Of a DNA stretch of 64,000 nt, positions 25,299 to 32,816 are shown one piece after another. The stretch is from Fidelibacterota bacterium (GTDB lineage: Bacteria > Fidelibacterota > Fidelibacteria > Fidelibacterales > Fidelibacteraceae): positions 1-64,000 of the forward strand of contig JAQUPD010000007.1 of assembly GCA_028716785.1 (NCBI GenBank), written 5' to 3'. The notes beneath the pieces are model-generated. The model worked only from the letters and a program-made list of their open reading frames with translations, had not been told where the DNA came from and ran no database searches. A program made the translations under genes and the position numbers. The first letter of the stretch is position 1. Every line of letters starts with the position of its first letter.

Positions 25299-25940
25299 TT
25301 AATAAGTGTCCTTTAAATAAAAGGCATACGCCATAAATCGCCCATGGTGACTCAATGAAATACATCCAGGGAAAAGATGACCATTCACATAAAATAAAGG
25401 AGCACCTGAAACATCTTTTTCCCATTTACTTGTCTTGATGTCTTTCTCCTCTATTCCCCATACTCGCAAAAGATGGGGCGCAATCAAGAGTCGGATTTCC
25501 TGTGATTCATGTTCCTTGTTCTTGCTTTTAAACATTGAAATGCCATTATGAATTTGCTCTAAAGGGATTGTTGAGGAGTATGCAAAAGTATGAATAAATT
25601 CTATCGCTTGTTTTTGTGGATTTTGTGAGTCGTCCAATATTATTAGCTTCAAAACCAATTTTCCAAAACATATAATTTCCTTCTTTTCAGGCAAGACTTC
25701 AAAAGATTTCCACCGTGCTTGGATGTTGGAATCAACTTGTTTAATCGCTTTGTAAGCGGCTTCTTTAGCACTCCACAACATCCACAATTTTTTTTGCCAC
25801 AGAGCAGGTGAAGGAGTATTATTTTTTAAATATTCCAATTCAAAGGGTGTACAAATACGTTCGGAAAATCGTGGATGAAATTGGTAAGCATCCCTGTGGC
25901 ATAAATCCACAATATCATTCCCAAGAATGGGAGGAATCAT
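25299..25940 (-). CDS. 4'-phosphopantetheinyl transferase
   Basis: Transfers phosphopantetheine from CoA to a carrier-protein serine. 213 residues with the family motifs GNDIVDL near the N-terminus, WSAKEAAYKA (Mg-binding Glu and the conserved Lys) and the later SLSHHGRF. The length suggests the Sfp/AcpT type rather than AcpS. It is the last gene of the fatty-acid operon and overlaps the acyltransferase by 26 bp, so the ACP three genes upstream is its likely substrate. Confidence 0.85.
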   Translation of the reverse strand: MIPPILGNDIVDLCHRDAYQFHPRFSERICTPFELEYLKNNTPSPALWQKKLWMLWSAKEAAYKAIKQVDSNIQARWKSFEVLPEKKEIICFGKLVLKLIILDDSQNPQKQAIEFIHTFAYSSTIPLEQIHNGISMFKSKNKEHESQEIRLLIAPHLLRVWGIEEKDIKTSKWEKDVSGAPLFYVNGHLFPGCISLSHHGRFMAYAFYLKDTY

Positions 25941-26772
25941 TTTTTCTCAATGTAAAATAGGTGTTTTCCATTTCTTGGATAGTTTGAATGATTCTTCGGG
26001 ATATTTCGCGTTCTGCGCGTCTTCCTTTTTCAAAACTTTGGGGAGTAATAACTTTAAAGTCAAAATAGATTTTATCCCTTTTACGAGGCAAATCAGAAAT
26101 TCCCTGCTGATTTTCGCCGCGCATATACACACATATCACGCGATAATCTGGTAGTCCCCGTAAAATAGAACCCACGCCATAGCGTACATTATCCACATCC
26201 ACAGTGCCTGTTCTACTGCGTCCTCCTTCTGGAAAAATGGTACATAGCTCTCCCCGAGAAAGTAAATATCGAAAAGTATCCATAACATTTTTATGGTGTT
26301 CTGAAGGGCCAGTTCTAACAATGGGAATACATTTGCCAAGATAGGTAACAAGGCGACTTAGGGGATTTGTCCAAAAATTTTCTTTTGCAGGGATATTCCA
26401 GGAAAAAAGGCGAAAATGGCGCCAATAAAAAGGAACTGATGCAAAAGCATGTTGAATATAGATTGAATCTAATTTTGTTAAATGATTTGAACAAATAAGG
26501 GTCGGTGTTTTGTTCTCAGCGGCAATTCGTTTAAAAAGCATACGAATTGTTTTCTGATCTTGAATGCGGTTTTTCTGAACGTATTTTAAAATAAAAATAA
26601 TCGTAGGGGCAAGTATGGGAAAGAATAACCAACTAAGCCATTTTTGTATGGTACATTTAATAATAATTTTTCGTGAAACGAGTATCTCTTCTGAACAGGA
26701 GTTTAGCCCAACTATTAAGGGGACTCGACGAACGTTCGTCGAGTCCATATTTACTGCATTTATTTGACTCAT
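25915..26772 (-). CDS. 1-acyl-glycerol-3-phosphate acyltransferase-like protein
   Basis: 285 residues of the PlsC/LPLAT family. The catalytic NHLTKLDS block (NHx4D) and FPEGGRSRTG substrate motif are intact, and a membrane segment precedes them (~45-65). It should move an acyl chain from ACP or CoA to a lipid acceptor. The first ~35 residues are unusual: codons 9-17 are written by a perfect 26-bp palindrome (26721-26746). There is no alternative start between the palindrome and the conserved domain. The start at 26772 has AAGG nine bases upstream. Confidence 0.82.
   Translation of the reverse strand: MSQINAVNMDSTNVRRVPLIVGLNSCSEEILVSRKIIIKCTIQKWLSWLFFPILAPTIIFILKYVQKNRIQDQKTIRMLFKRIAAENKTPTLICSNHLTKLDSIYIQHAFASVPFYWRHFRLFSWNIPAKENFWTNPLSRLVTYLGKCIPIVRTGPSEHHKNVMDTFRYLLSRGELCTIFPEGGRSRTGTVDVDNVRYGVGSILRGLPDYRVICVYMRGENQQGISDLPRKRDKIYFDFKVITPQSFEKGRRAEREISRRIIQTIQEMENTYFTLRKNDSSHSWE
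26721..26746. repeat. Perfect 26-bp palindrome inside the acyltransferase start
   Basis: The left half is GGACTCGACGAAC and the right half is its exact reverse complement; the centre is AACGTT. It is GC-rich in an AT-rich gene. It could be a small mobile palindromic repeat, an operator, or a cruciform-forming site. Confidence 0.75.
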
Positions 26773-26787
26773 TACAGTATACCTTAT

Positions 26788-27033
26788 TTACTTTTTCCCA
26801 ACAATTAGAGAAATAACATCACCGATAGTTTGCACTTCATCAGCCTCATCATCAGAGACTTCAATATCAAATTCATCTTCAATGGCAAGAATAATATCAA
26901 CAAGGCGTGATGAATTGACTTTCAGATCATTTAAAATATCTGTTTCTTTTGTTGCGTTTTTAAGGTCTTCAGGTTCCCGAACATACGGTTTGAGAATTTC
27001 CATTACTTTCTCTAAGACTACTTTTTCTTCCAT
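26788..27033 (-). CDS. Acyl carrier protein
   Basis: 81 acidic residues with a four-helix ACP layout. The phosphopantetheine site reads LKVNSSRLVD where canonical ACPs have LGxDSL, so the predicted attachment Ser is 41 with Asn in place of the Asp. That variation suggests a specialised ACP rather than the housekeeping AcpP. It lies 33 bp after the KS gene in the fatty-acid operon. AAAGGAG precedes the ATG. Confidence 0.85.
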   Translation of the reverse strand: MEEKVVLEKVMEILKPYVREPEDLKNATKETDILNDLKVNSSRLVDIILAIEDEFDIEVSDDEADEVQTIGDVISLIVGKK

Positions 27034-27066
27034 TGTTTTCTCCTTTTATTCATTATTCCTATAAAT

Positions 27067-28341
27067 TCACGACTCAAATTTTTTAAAAATGAGGCATGAA
27101 TTCACATCACCAAAGCCAAAACTTGCTTTTACCAGGGTATTGATTTCCTTTTCTATTGTTTTTTGAACGACACTTTTTTCATAAGGACGTATTGTTTCAT
27201 GAAGGTCTTCACAATTTAAAGAGCCATGAACAAATCCTTTATAAAGTTGAAGGACTGAGGCAATACATTCCACACCACCGGCTGCACCCAAGCAGTGGCC
27301 GACCAACGACTTTGTGGAATTAATATAGGGAAAGTTCTTTGGGGAACAATTTAAGGCTTTTGCCCAATTTTCAATTTCTATTGGATCTGCCATCGTGGCT
27401 GTAAGATGTCCATTAATTGCATCAATTTGTTGTGGGTCAATGCCAGATGCTTCCACTGCCATTTTTATACATCGTTGGACGCCTTCAGAATTTGGTGCAA
27501 ACATACTTCCACCTTTTCGTTGTCCGCCCGAATTCACGGCACCTCCTAAAATTTCAGCATAAATTTTCGCGCCACGTTTTAAAGCACTTTCTAAATTCTC
27601 AAGAAGGAGAATCCCGGCACCTGCCCCAGGAACAAATCCTGCTGCTGAGGCACTCATAGGTCTTGAAGCTTGTTCTGGTGCATCATTTTTTGATGAATTT
27701 AACACTCTCATAGCATCAAATCCTGCCCAGATATAGGGAGAAGAGCCTTCAGCGCCACCACACAACATTCTTTCTGCTTTTCCATTCTTAATCCGTTCAT
27801 ATCCCATAATCACCGCTTCAGTCCCCGTTGAACAAGCACTAGAATTTGTTGTCACTTGATTTCCCAACGCTAAAAAACCACTTAGTCGTGCAGAAACCGA
27901 GCTAGACATTGTTTGCTCGACAACAGAGGAACCAAGTCTTCGTGTGCGGCCACTATTCACTTGTGGAATAATTTTTCCCAATGTATCAGCACCACCAATT
28001 CCTGTCCCTATAATTGCTCCAGCATCCCAATTAATGGCATGATCCTCTTCATCGGGGATACAAAATCCGGCATCTTTCCAAGCATCGATCGCTGCGATTC
28101 CAGAATATTTCATAGATTCATTCAAGACATAAAGAATATCTGTTGAAAAATATATTTGAGCAATTTCATCAAGATTTTCAGGAATTCCTCCTACACAACA
28201 TCTAAACTTTAATTCTTCTAGATGGGGAAGAAATCGAATACCACTCTTCCCCTCCCGGAGCGCCTTTTCAAACTGATTTATACCATGTGCATTGGGAGCA
28301 ATAATTCCCAATCCTGTGACAACAACACGGATATTATTCAT
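27067..28341 (-). CDS. Beta-ketoacyl-ACP synthase (FabB/FabF type)
   Basis: Decarboxylative chain-extension enzyme, 424 residues. The catalytic triad is Cys170 (NSSACSTGTEA), His312 (NGHLTATMADP) and His349 (KSLVGHCLGAAGG), the C-H-H set of elongating KS enzymes. It ends with the FGFGDVNSCLIFKK glycine loop. It overlaps the FabZ-like dehydratase by eight bases. Co-occurrence with FabA suggests a part in unsaturated or otherwise modified chains. Confidence 0.9.
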   Translation of the reverse strand: MNNIRVVVTGLGIIAPNAHGINQFEKALREGKSGIRFLPHLEELKFRCCVGGIPENLDEIAQIYFSTDILYVLNESMKYSGIAAIDAWKDAGFCIPDEEDHAINWDAGAIIGTGIGGADTLGKIIPQVNSGRTRRLGSSVVEQTMSSSVSARLSGFLALGNQVTTNSSACSTGTEAVIMGYERIKNGKAERMLCGGAEGSSPYIWAGFDAMRVLNSSKNDAPEQASRPMSASAAGFVPGAGAGILLLENLESALKRGAKIYAEILGGAVNSGGQRKGGSMFAPNSEGVQRCIKMAVEASGIDPQQIDAINGHLTATMADPIEIENWAKALNCSPKNFPYINSTKSLVGHCLGAAGGVECIASVLQLYKGFVHGSLNCEDLHETIRPYEKSVVQKTIEKEINTLVKASFGFGDVNSCLIFKKFES

Positions 28342-28804
28342 TTTTAACTCCTATTCCAGCAAGATATCCCTGAGCAATTAAGGTACCATCTTCAAGGGTT
28401 ACCCATGCTTTACTCTTAATTTTTTCGCGGCGAAAATAAACTTTTTCACCATAAATAATAAGTCTTGTCTTAGGTGTGACCGTATGAAAAAATTCAATTT
28501 CACACTCTGTAAAGAGCGTCACTTTCTCAAAGTTATCATTCCCTGCTAACAAGAGATCATAAATCCCTAAAGCGACAACGGCTACCTGTGCCATAGCTTC
28601 TATGATAATTACTCCTGGCATGGTTGGCTTTCCAGGAAAATGGCCTGCGAAAAAATACTCATCCCCCTTTACCAAATAAGATCCTGAAATTTTTTCAGGT
28701 GTTAGTGATAAAATTTCATCGACAAAACGAAAAGGATATTTTTGTGGTATAAGCGATAAGACTTTATCTATAATCTGTTGAGGTGCTTGATTAGTGTTCA
28801 TCAT
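28334..28804 (-). CDS. FabZ-like 3-hydroxyacyl-ACP dehydratase
   Basis: 156 residues, hot-dog fold. The helix motif HFPGKPTMPGVIIIEAMAQ gives catalytic His55 and Glu69, the FabZ pair (Asp in FabA). IPQKYPFRFVDEI is typical of the FabZ N-terminus. It overlaps fabA by 14 bases and the KS by 8. Why a FabZ-like and a FabA-like enzyme sit side by side is a question in itself; they may act at different chain lengths. Confidence 0.88.
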   Translation of the reverse strand: MMNTNQAPQQIIDKVLSLIPQKYPFRFVDEILSLTPEKISGSYLVKGDEYFFAGHFPGKPTMPGVIIIEAMAQVAVVALGIYDLLLAGNDNFEKVTLFTECEIEFFHTVTPKTRLIIYGEKVYFRREKIKSKAWVTLEDGTLIAQGYLAGIGVKNE

Positions 28805-29432
28805 TTTTCCTGAGATATTTCAAAATTTTATCGAGGGGACTTTCTTCATGGGATGGAAGTCCACCAATAGCATGTTTTGACCGAAAAGGATAATTAGTAT
28901 AAGCAATATCTTTAAAAACACCTGCTTTTGCATTTTTTACAGTATAAACGGGTTCATCATCCACATAAACCTTACCGTTCCCCACGGCAATCATGGCACC
29001 TGTTTCTTTAGCAATACTCCGCCGGCGAATGTCAATTTCATAGCGAATCAGTCTGTTAAGGGGGCGGATTTGGCCGTTAAATTCTACTCCATCACAGCCT
29101 AATGCACGTCCCGATCCAAAAGCGCCATTCAAACAGCAATAAAACCCAATTAACTGCCAAATAGCATCGAGTCCAAGAATCCCAGGTTGAACGGGATCAC
29201 CTATAAAATGGCATTGAAAAAACCAATCATCTATTTGGACATCCTTTTCCGCAGAAATAGATCCACGTTGCCCTCTGCGTTCAACCCAAGTCACCCGGTC
29301 TATCATTAAAAGAGGTGGAGCAGGGAGGCGCGATAGCTCTCCTGGAGGATCTTGTATAAGATTTCCATGGGCAAAGGCAAGTAATTCTTCTTTTTCAAAT
29401 GACTTTCGAGTCAAGAAATCACAATATTTCAT
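28791..29432 (-). CDS. fabA: FabA-type 3-hydroxyacyl-ACP dehydratase
   Basis: 213 residues. The block CHFIGDPVQPGILGLDAIWQ with His75 and Asp89 marks the FabA bifunctional dehydratase/isomerase group, as does ALGCDGVEFNGQI. It is ~40 residues longer than E. coli FabA; the extra part is a C-terminal tail after TNYPFRSKHA. By family it may isomerise trans-2 to cis-3 decenoyl-ACP, but isomerase activity cannot be proven from motifs. It follows the enoyl reductase gene by 11 bp. Confidence 0.88.
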   Translation of the reverse strand: MKYCDFLTRKSFEKEELLAFAHGNLIQDPPGELSRLPAPPLLMIDRVTWVERRGQRGSISAEKDVQIDDWFFQCHFIGDPVQPGILGLDAIWQLIGFYCCLNGAFGSGRALGCDGVEFNGQIRPLNRLIRYEIDIRRRSIAKETGAMIAVGNGKVYVDDEPVYTVKNAKAGVFKDIAYTNYPFRSKHAIGGLPSHEESPLDKILKYLRKNDEH

Positions 29433-29443
29433 TTATTTCCTCA

Positions 29444-30385
29444 TCATCCTGCGATATGTTCGCCACCATCCACGCGAATTATATCGCCATTAATCCAGGC
29501 TGCTTCATCCGTGCATAAAAGGGCAATAACATTTGCAACATCTTCTGGTTTTGTCAGTCGTTTAAAGGGATTTTTCAACACAGCAGATGCTGCAAGATGA
29601 GCATTTCCCGGGATATAACGGAATGCCGGCGTATCGGTAATTCCCGCTTGAATGATATTGCTCCGAATTCCATACGGTGCCATTTCAACGGCAATTGCTC
29701 GTGATATAGATTCCATAACAGCTTTTGCAGCACTCACTGGGGCATAACCCCGCCAGGAAAGACTATTTCCTTCGCTTGTAAGACCAAAAACTCGTGCATC
29801 TTCTGCAAACATTTTTCTCTGAAAAATGTCTTGAACCCATCCTAAAAAACTTGTACCCATCGCATAGATTGTATTTGAAAAATCTTCCTCTGTGGCAAGG
29901 ATTTCATTATTATAGAGAGGCGCATCTGCTAAGGGATAAAGCCTTGAAAATCCTGATGAAAAAAGATCATTTATGATGGTGTTTAACTTTTCAAAATCAA
30001 TAGACAAGTTTTTCGCTAAATGGTGTCGAACAGTATTAAGATCGTCTGCTGGAGGGCAAGGTGCAATCAGTTTTAAATTGCCAAAAGCAATGGAATGAAG
30101 AAGCATGCGGACTTTCTCGCCTTTTTCCATAGATGCTTGAAGGGTATTTAGTGCATCCTTTCGTGCTTGAGGATCTAAGGCATTCATGTTCATTGTAATA
30201 AACTTATTCCCAAAGGAACGAATCACATTAAACTTTTCTTCGATGGACGGCATTGCACCTCGTCGATCTCGATGAATTGCACAAATATGCATTCCCTGCT
30301 CAGACAATTTTTTCGCCGTGGCATAGCCAAAGCCGCTGGAAGCCCCTAAGATAATCCCCCATAATCCTTTATTTTTGTATATCAT
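29444..30385 (-). CDS. SDR enoyl-ACP reductase, FabI/FabL-like
   Basis: 313 residues of the short-chain dehydrogenase family. The nucleotide loop is GASSGFGYA (14-22), closer to FabL than to FabI's split glycine motif. The active site is Tyr214-x6-Lys221 (GYAPVSAAK), the spacing of enoyl reductases; ketoreductases have Tyr-x3-Lys. It ends GDIIRVDGGEHIAG. The start at 30385 has AGAGGAT upstream; an ATG at 30412 is in frame but has no such site. First gene of the seven-gene operon. Confidence 0.85.
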   Translation of the reverse strand: MIYKNKGLWGIILGASSGFGYATAKKLSEQGMHICAIHRDRRGAMPSIEEKFNVIRSFGNKFITMNMNALDPQARKDALNTLQASMEKGEKVRMLLHSIAFGNLKLIAPCPPADDLNTVRHHLAKNLSIDFEKLNTIINDLFSSGFSRLYPLADAPLYNNEILATEEDFSNTIYAMGTSFLGWVQDIFQRKMFAEDARVFGLTSEGNSLSWRGYAPVSAAKAVMESISRAIAVEMAPYGIRSNIIQAGITDTPAFRYIPGNAHLAASAVLKNPFKRLTKPEDVANVIALLCTDEAAWINGDIIRVDGGEHIAG

Positions 30386-30779
30386 CGTATCCTCTTTTAT
30401 TCTATATACCATTCAATCATAAGCATTCCTTCAAAAAAGATTCCGCAACTTATATCCGTTCAACAGAATCCTTTTAGGAAAAATTCATCTTTCCAAATTC
30501 CTTTATGGAATCAGTAAGATTCTTCTATGTTTCGTTCGGAGTGGGTTCCCTCCCGTATCCGAAGCAAGAAATAATATAATAACTCGATTTGAAAGTAAAA
30601 AGAAAAAAGGAACATGAATCACGATATCCTATTTTGCTACATCTTTCATATTTGCATCTCTTCCCTTGCACCTTTTTGGGGCACTTCTTAGAACAAATTA
30701 CATGAAAATCTGTTTCTTCTTGAGGATTTCTATGAATGTTTTTCTTATCGTGAGAATTTCTAGAAGAAAAAATATCCTA
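30386..30779. other. Control region of the fatty-acid operon
   Basis: No gene. The region must hold the promoter for the leftward fatty-acid operon. On the minus strand it contains GGATTC ... GAATC followed by six T (30438-30474 area), a weak terminator-like element that might attenuate the operon. No clear FapR, FabR or FabT operator was recognised. Confidence 0.35.
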
Positions 30780-30780
30780 A

Positions 30781-30809
30781 AAAAAGCCCCAGAGATGACT
30801 CTCTGGGGC
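30781..30809 (-). terminator. Intrinsic terminator of the parvulin gene
   Basis: Read leftward: GCCCCAGAG, a 6-base loop, CTCTGGGGC, then a T-run (the A-run at 30778-30785 on the plus strand). The 9-bp stem is perfect. Confidence 0.85.
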
Positions 30810-30846
30810 AATAAGGGATTTTTTATAAGAAGAGTTCTTTATTTTC

Positions 30847-31866
30847 TTAGAACTTTATCGAATAATTATATTTCTTTTTCAATTCTTCCAAACGCGCTTC
30901 GATGGCTGAATTGCGAAGAACCACGAGTTCATTTTCAAGGAGAGAATCTCGAACTTCTTCATAGGGACGTGTTTCAAATTTGCGATCTAAAATTTTTAGG
31001 ATATGAAATCCAAAAGGTGTTTCAACGATATCCGTAATTGTCCCAATGGGCTCAGTAAAAGCAGCATCCTCAAAGGCAGGGACCATTTGCCCGCGAGAAA
31101 AATTCTCATAGAGTCCACCTTGATCCTTGGAACCAAGGTCTTCTGAATACTCCTTCACGAGTTTAGAAAAATCTTCTCCAGAACGGGCTTTTTCAAGAAT
31201 TCCTTCCATTTTTTCACGGGTTTTTGCCTTTTCTTCAGGTGTTTGTCCTTGAGTAGAAAGCAAAATGTGTCGAACAGTTGCTGTAACCGGCTGTTTATAT
31301 GCTTCTTGTAAAACATCTTCTGATACATCAATAGTAGGATCAATCACCTGTTCCAAATACGCTTGAAAAACTAAACCATCGTGTATATCTTTACGAACCA
31401 TATCCATGGTAAATCCTTGGGATTCAATAAAATTTTTAAAGTCTTCTTCTGTCCCACCAAACCGAGGGTCAGACCAAATAAGTTTCAGTTCTTCCTCAAT
31501 TTTTTCTTCAGAAACAGTAATTCCATGCTCTTTTGCATCCGCCATAAACATATTCCGATCAGCAAAAGACATTGCAACTTGTTTTACAAAATCTAAAACA
31601 TATTTAGAAGGAATTTGGTGAATATCCAACTGACCACCGACAGCCCTATAAAGCTCTGGCATAACATCATAATTAGTAATATCCCCACAATCTAAAGCAA
31701 TAAGAGTAATTTTTTTATCAGGGTCTAACAGGGGTATACTATCCGCAATTTCTTTAAAAAATATGTATTCCGGGGCATTTTTGGAATATAAAGGTTGTTT
31801 CGACTCCTTACTGCATCCCACAAGAAATCCCATTAAAATCATTGATACAATGAGTACTTTTTTCAT
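30847..31866 (-). CDS. Parvulin-type peptidyl-prolyl isomerase lipoprotein
   Basis: 339 residues with a lipoprotein signal ending FLVGC. An N-terminal SurA/PrsA-like helical part is followed by a parvulin domain: VRHILLSTQGQTPEEK, FSKLVKEYSEDLGSKDQGGL, MVPAFEDAAF and TPFGFHILKIL. It probably assists folding of exported proteins in the periplasm. The start at 31866 is set by the signal peptide and AAGGAAA. It precedes a clear terminator and may be transcribed on its own or after miaA, whose stop is 92 bp upstream. Confidence 0.88.
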   Translation of the reverse strand: MKKVLIVSMILMGFLVGCSKESKQPLYSKNAPEYIFFKEIADSIPLLDPDKKITLIALDCGDITNYDVMPELYRAVGGQLDIHQIPSKYVLDFVKQVAMSFADRNMFMADAKEHGITVSEEKIEEELKLIWSDPRFGGTEEDFKNFIESQGFTMDMVRKDIHDGLVFQAYLEQVIDPTIDVSEDVLQEAYKQPVTATVRHILLSTQGQTPEEKAKTREKMEGILEKARSGEDFSKLVKEYSEDLGSKDQGGLYENFSRGQMVPAFEDAAFTEPIGTITDIVETPFGFHILKILDRKFETRPYEEVRDSLLENELVVLRNSAIEARLEELKKKYNYSIKF

Positions 31867-31958
31867 TATGATTTCCTTACTTTTCTTTAACAATGAAAGA
31901 TACAATATAACAACTCAAATAACAATTTGATATTTTTTTACAGAGGTTAATCACAGTC

Positions 31959-32816
31959 TTAATACTTTTTTACCATTTTCTTGTTCCATGTTATTTGTCG
32001 TTTTGCATATTGGCGCGTTCGAATATTAATCCACTTTTCAGCTTCCTCAAGAGAATATTTCCCCTGAACATAGGCAATCATTTCTTTATACCCGACAGTA
32101 TTGAGAGCATTCAAGGATGGATCATATCCCATATAAAGGAGGGTACGGACTTCCTGTTCAAAGCCACGATTAATCATGGTTCGCGTTCTTTTTTCTATCC
32201 GTTCCCACAGCACCTGACGAGGAATTTCGGTAACAATCATTTTGTATTCCCAAGGGAAAAAATGTTGTTGAGATGCGAAATATTCCGTGGGAGTTTGACC
32301 TGTTTGCTCAATAATTTCCCATGCTCTGGCAATTCGTCGGATATTGTTTTTATCGATACACTTTGCATATTCTGAATCAATCTTTTGGAGTTCATTGTAA
32401 AGAGTTTCCCATCCTGTACATTTACCTCTTTTTTGAATTTTTTTACGAATTTCAGAATTAACTTTTTTACCCTCGGGAATAAGTCCTAACATCGCTTGAA
32501 GATAGAGGCCGCTCCCACCGCACACAATGACAGGCCGGTTTTCTTGCTGAAAAGAAGCAATAAGTTTCCGTGCATCTCTGGCAAATTCCCCTGCACTGTA
32601 CGACTCAGAAGGATCTAAAAAATCAATAAGATAATGAGGAACAATTTTTTGTTCCTCAAGTGTTGGCTTTGCAGTACCAATATCCATATACTTGTAAATT
32701 TGTCTACTATCTGCAGAAATGATAACGGCATCTATTTCTTTTGCCATTTTGAGTGCCATGTCTGTTTTGCCGGAAGCTGTTGGTCCTGTAATAATAATGA
32801 TGTCAGGATTTTTCAT
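31959..32816 (-). CDS. miaA: tRNA dimethylallyltransferase
   Basis: Adds a dimethylallyl group to A37 of tRNAs reading UNN codons. 285 residues, slightly short for MiaA. The P-loop GPTASGKT is at the N-terminus, followed by SADSRQIYKYMDIGTAKP and HYLIDFLDPSESYSAGEF. YAKRQITWNKK closes the family signature. The start overlaps the end of the CPBP gene by 14 bp, in the classic mutL-miaA neighbourhood but with the CPBP gene wedged between. Confidence 0.94.
   Translation of the reverse strand: MKNPDIIIITGPTASGKTDMALKMAKEIDAVIISADSRQIYKYMDIGTAKPTLEEQKIVPHYLIDFLDPSESYSAGEFARDARKLIASFQQENRPVIVCGGSGLYLQAMLGLIPEGKKVNSEIRKKIQKRGKCTGWETLYNELQKIDSEYAKCIDKNNIRRIARAWEIIEQTGQTPTEYFASQQHFFPWEYKMIVTEIPRQVLWERIEKRTRTMINRGFEQEVRTLLYMGYDPSLNALNTVGYKEMIAYVQGKYSLEEAEKWINIRTRQYAKRQITWNKKMVKKY

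Noticed and set aside
30666-31037. 123-codon plus-strand frame
   Set aside because: It crosses the parvulin terminator and the antisense strand of the parvulin gene; no ribosome binding site or family likeness.
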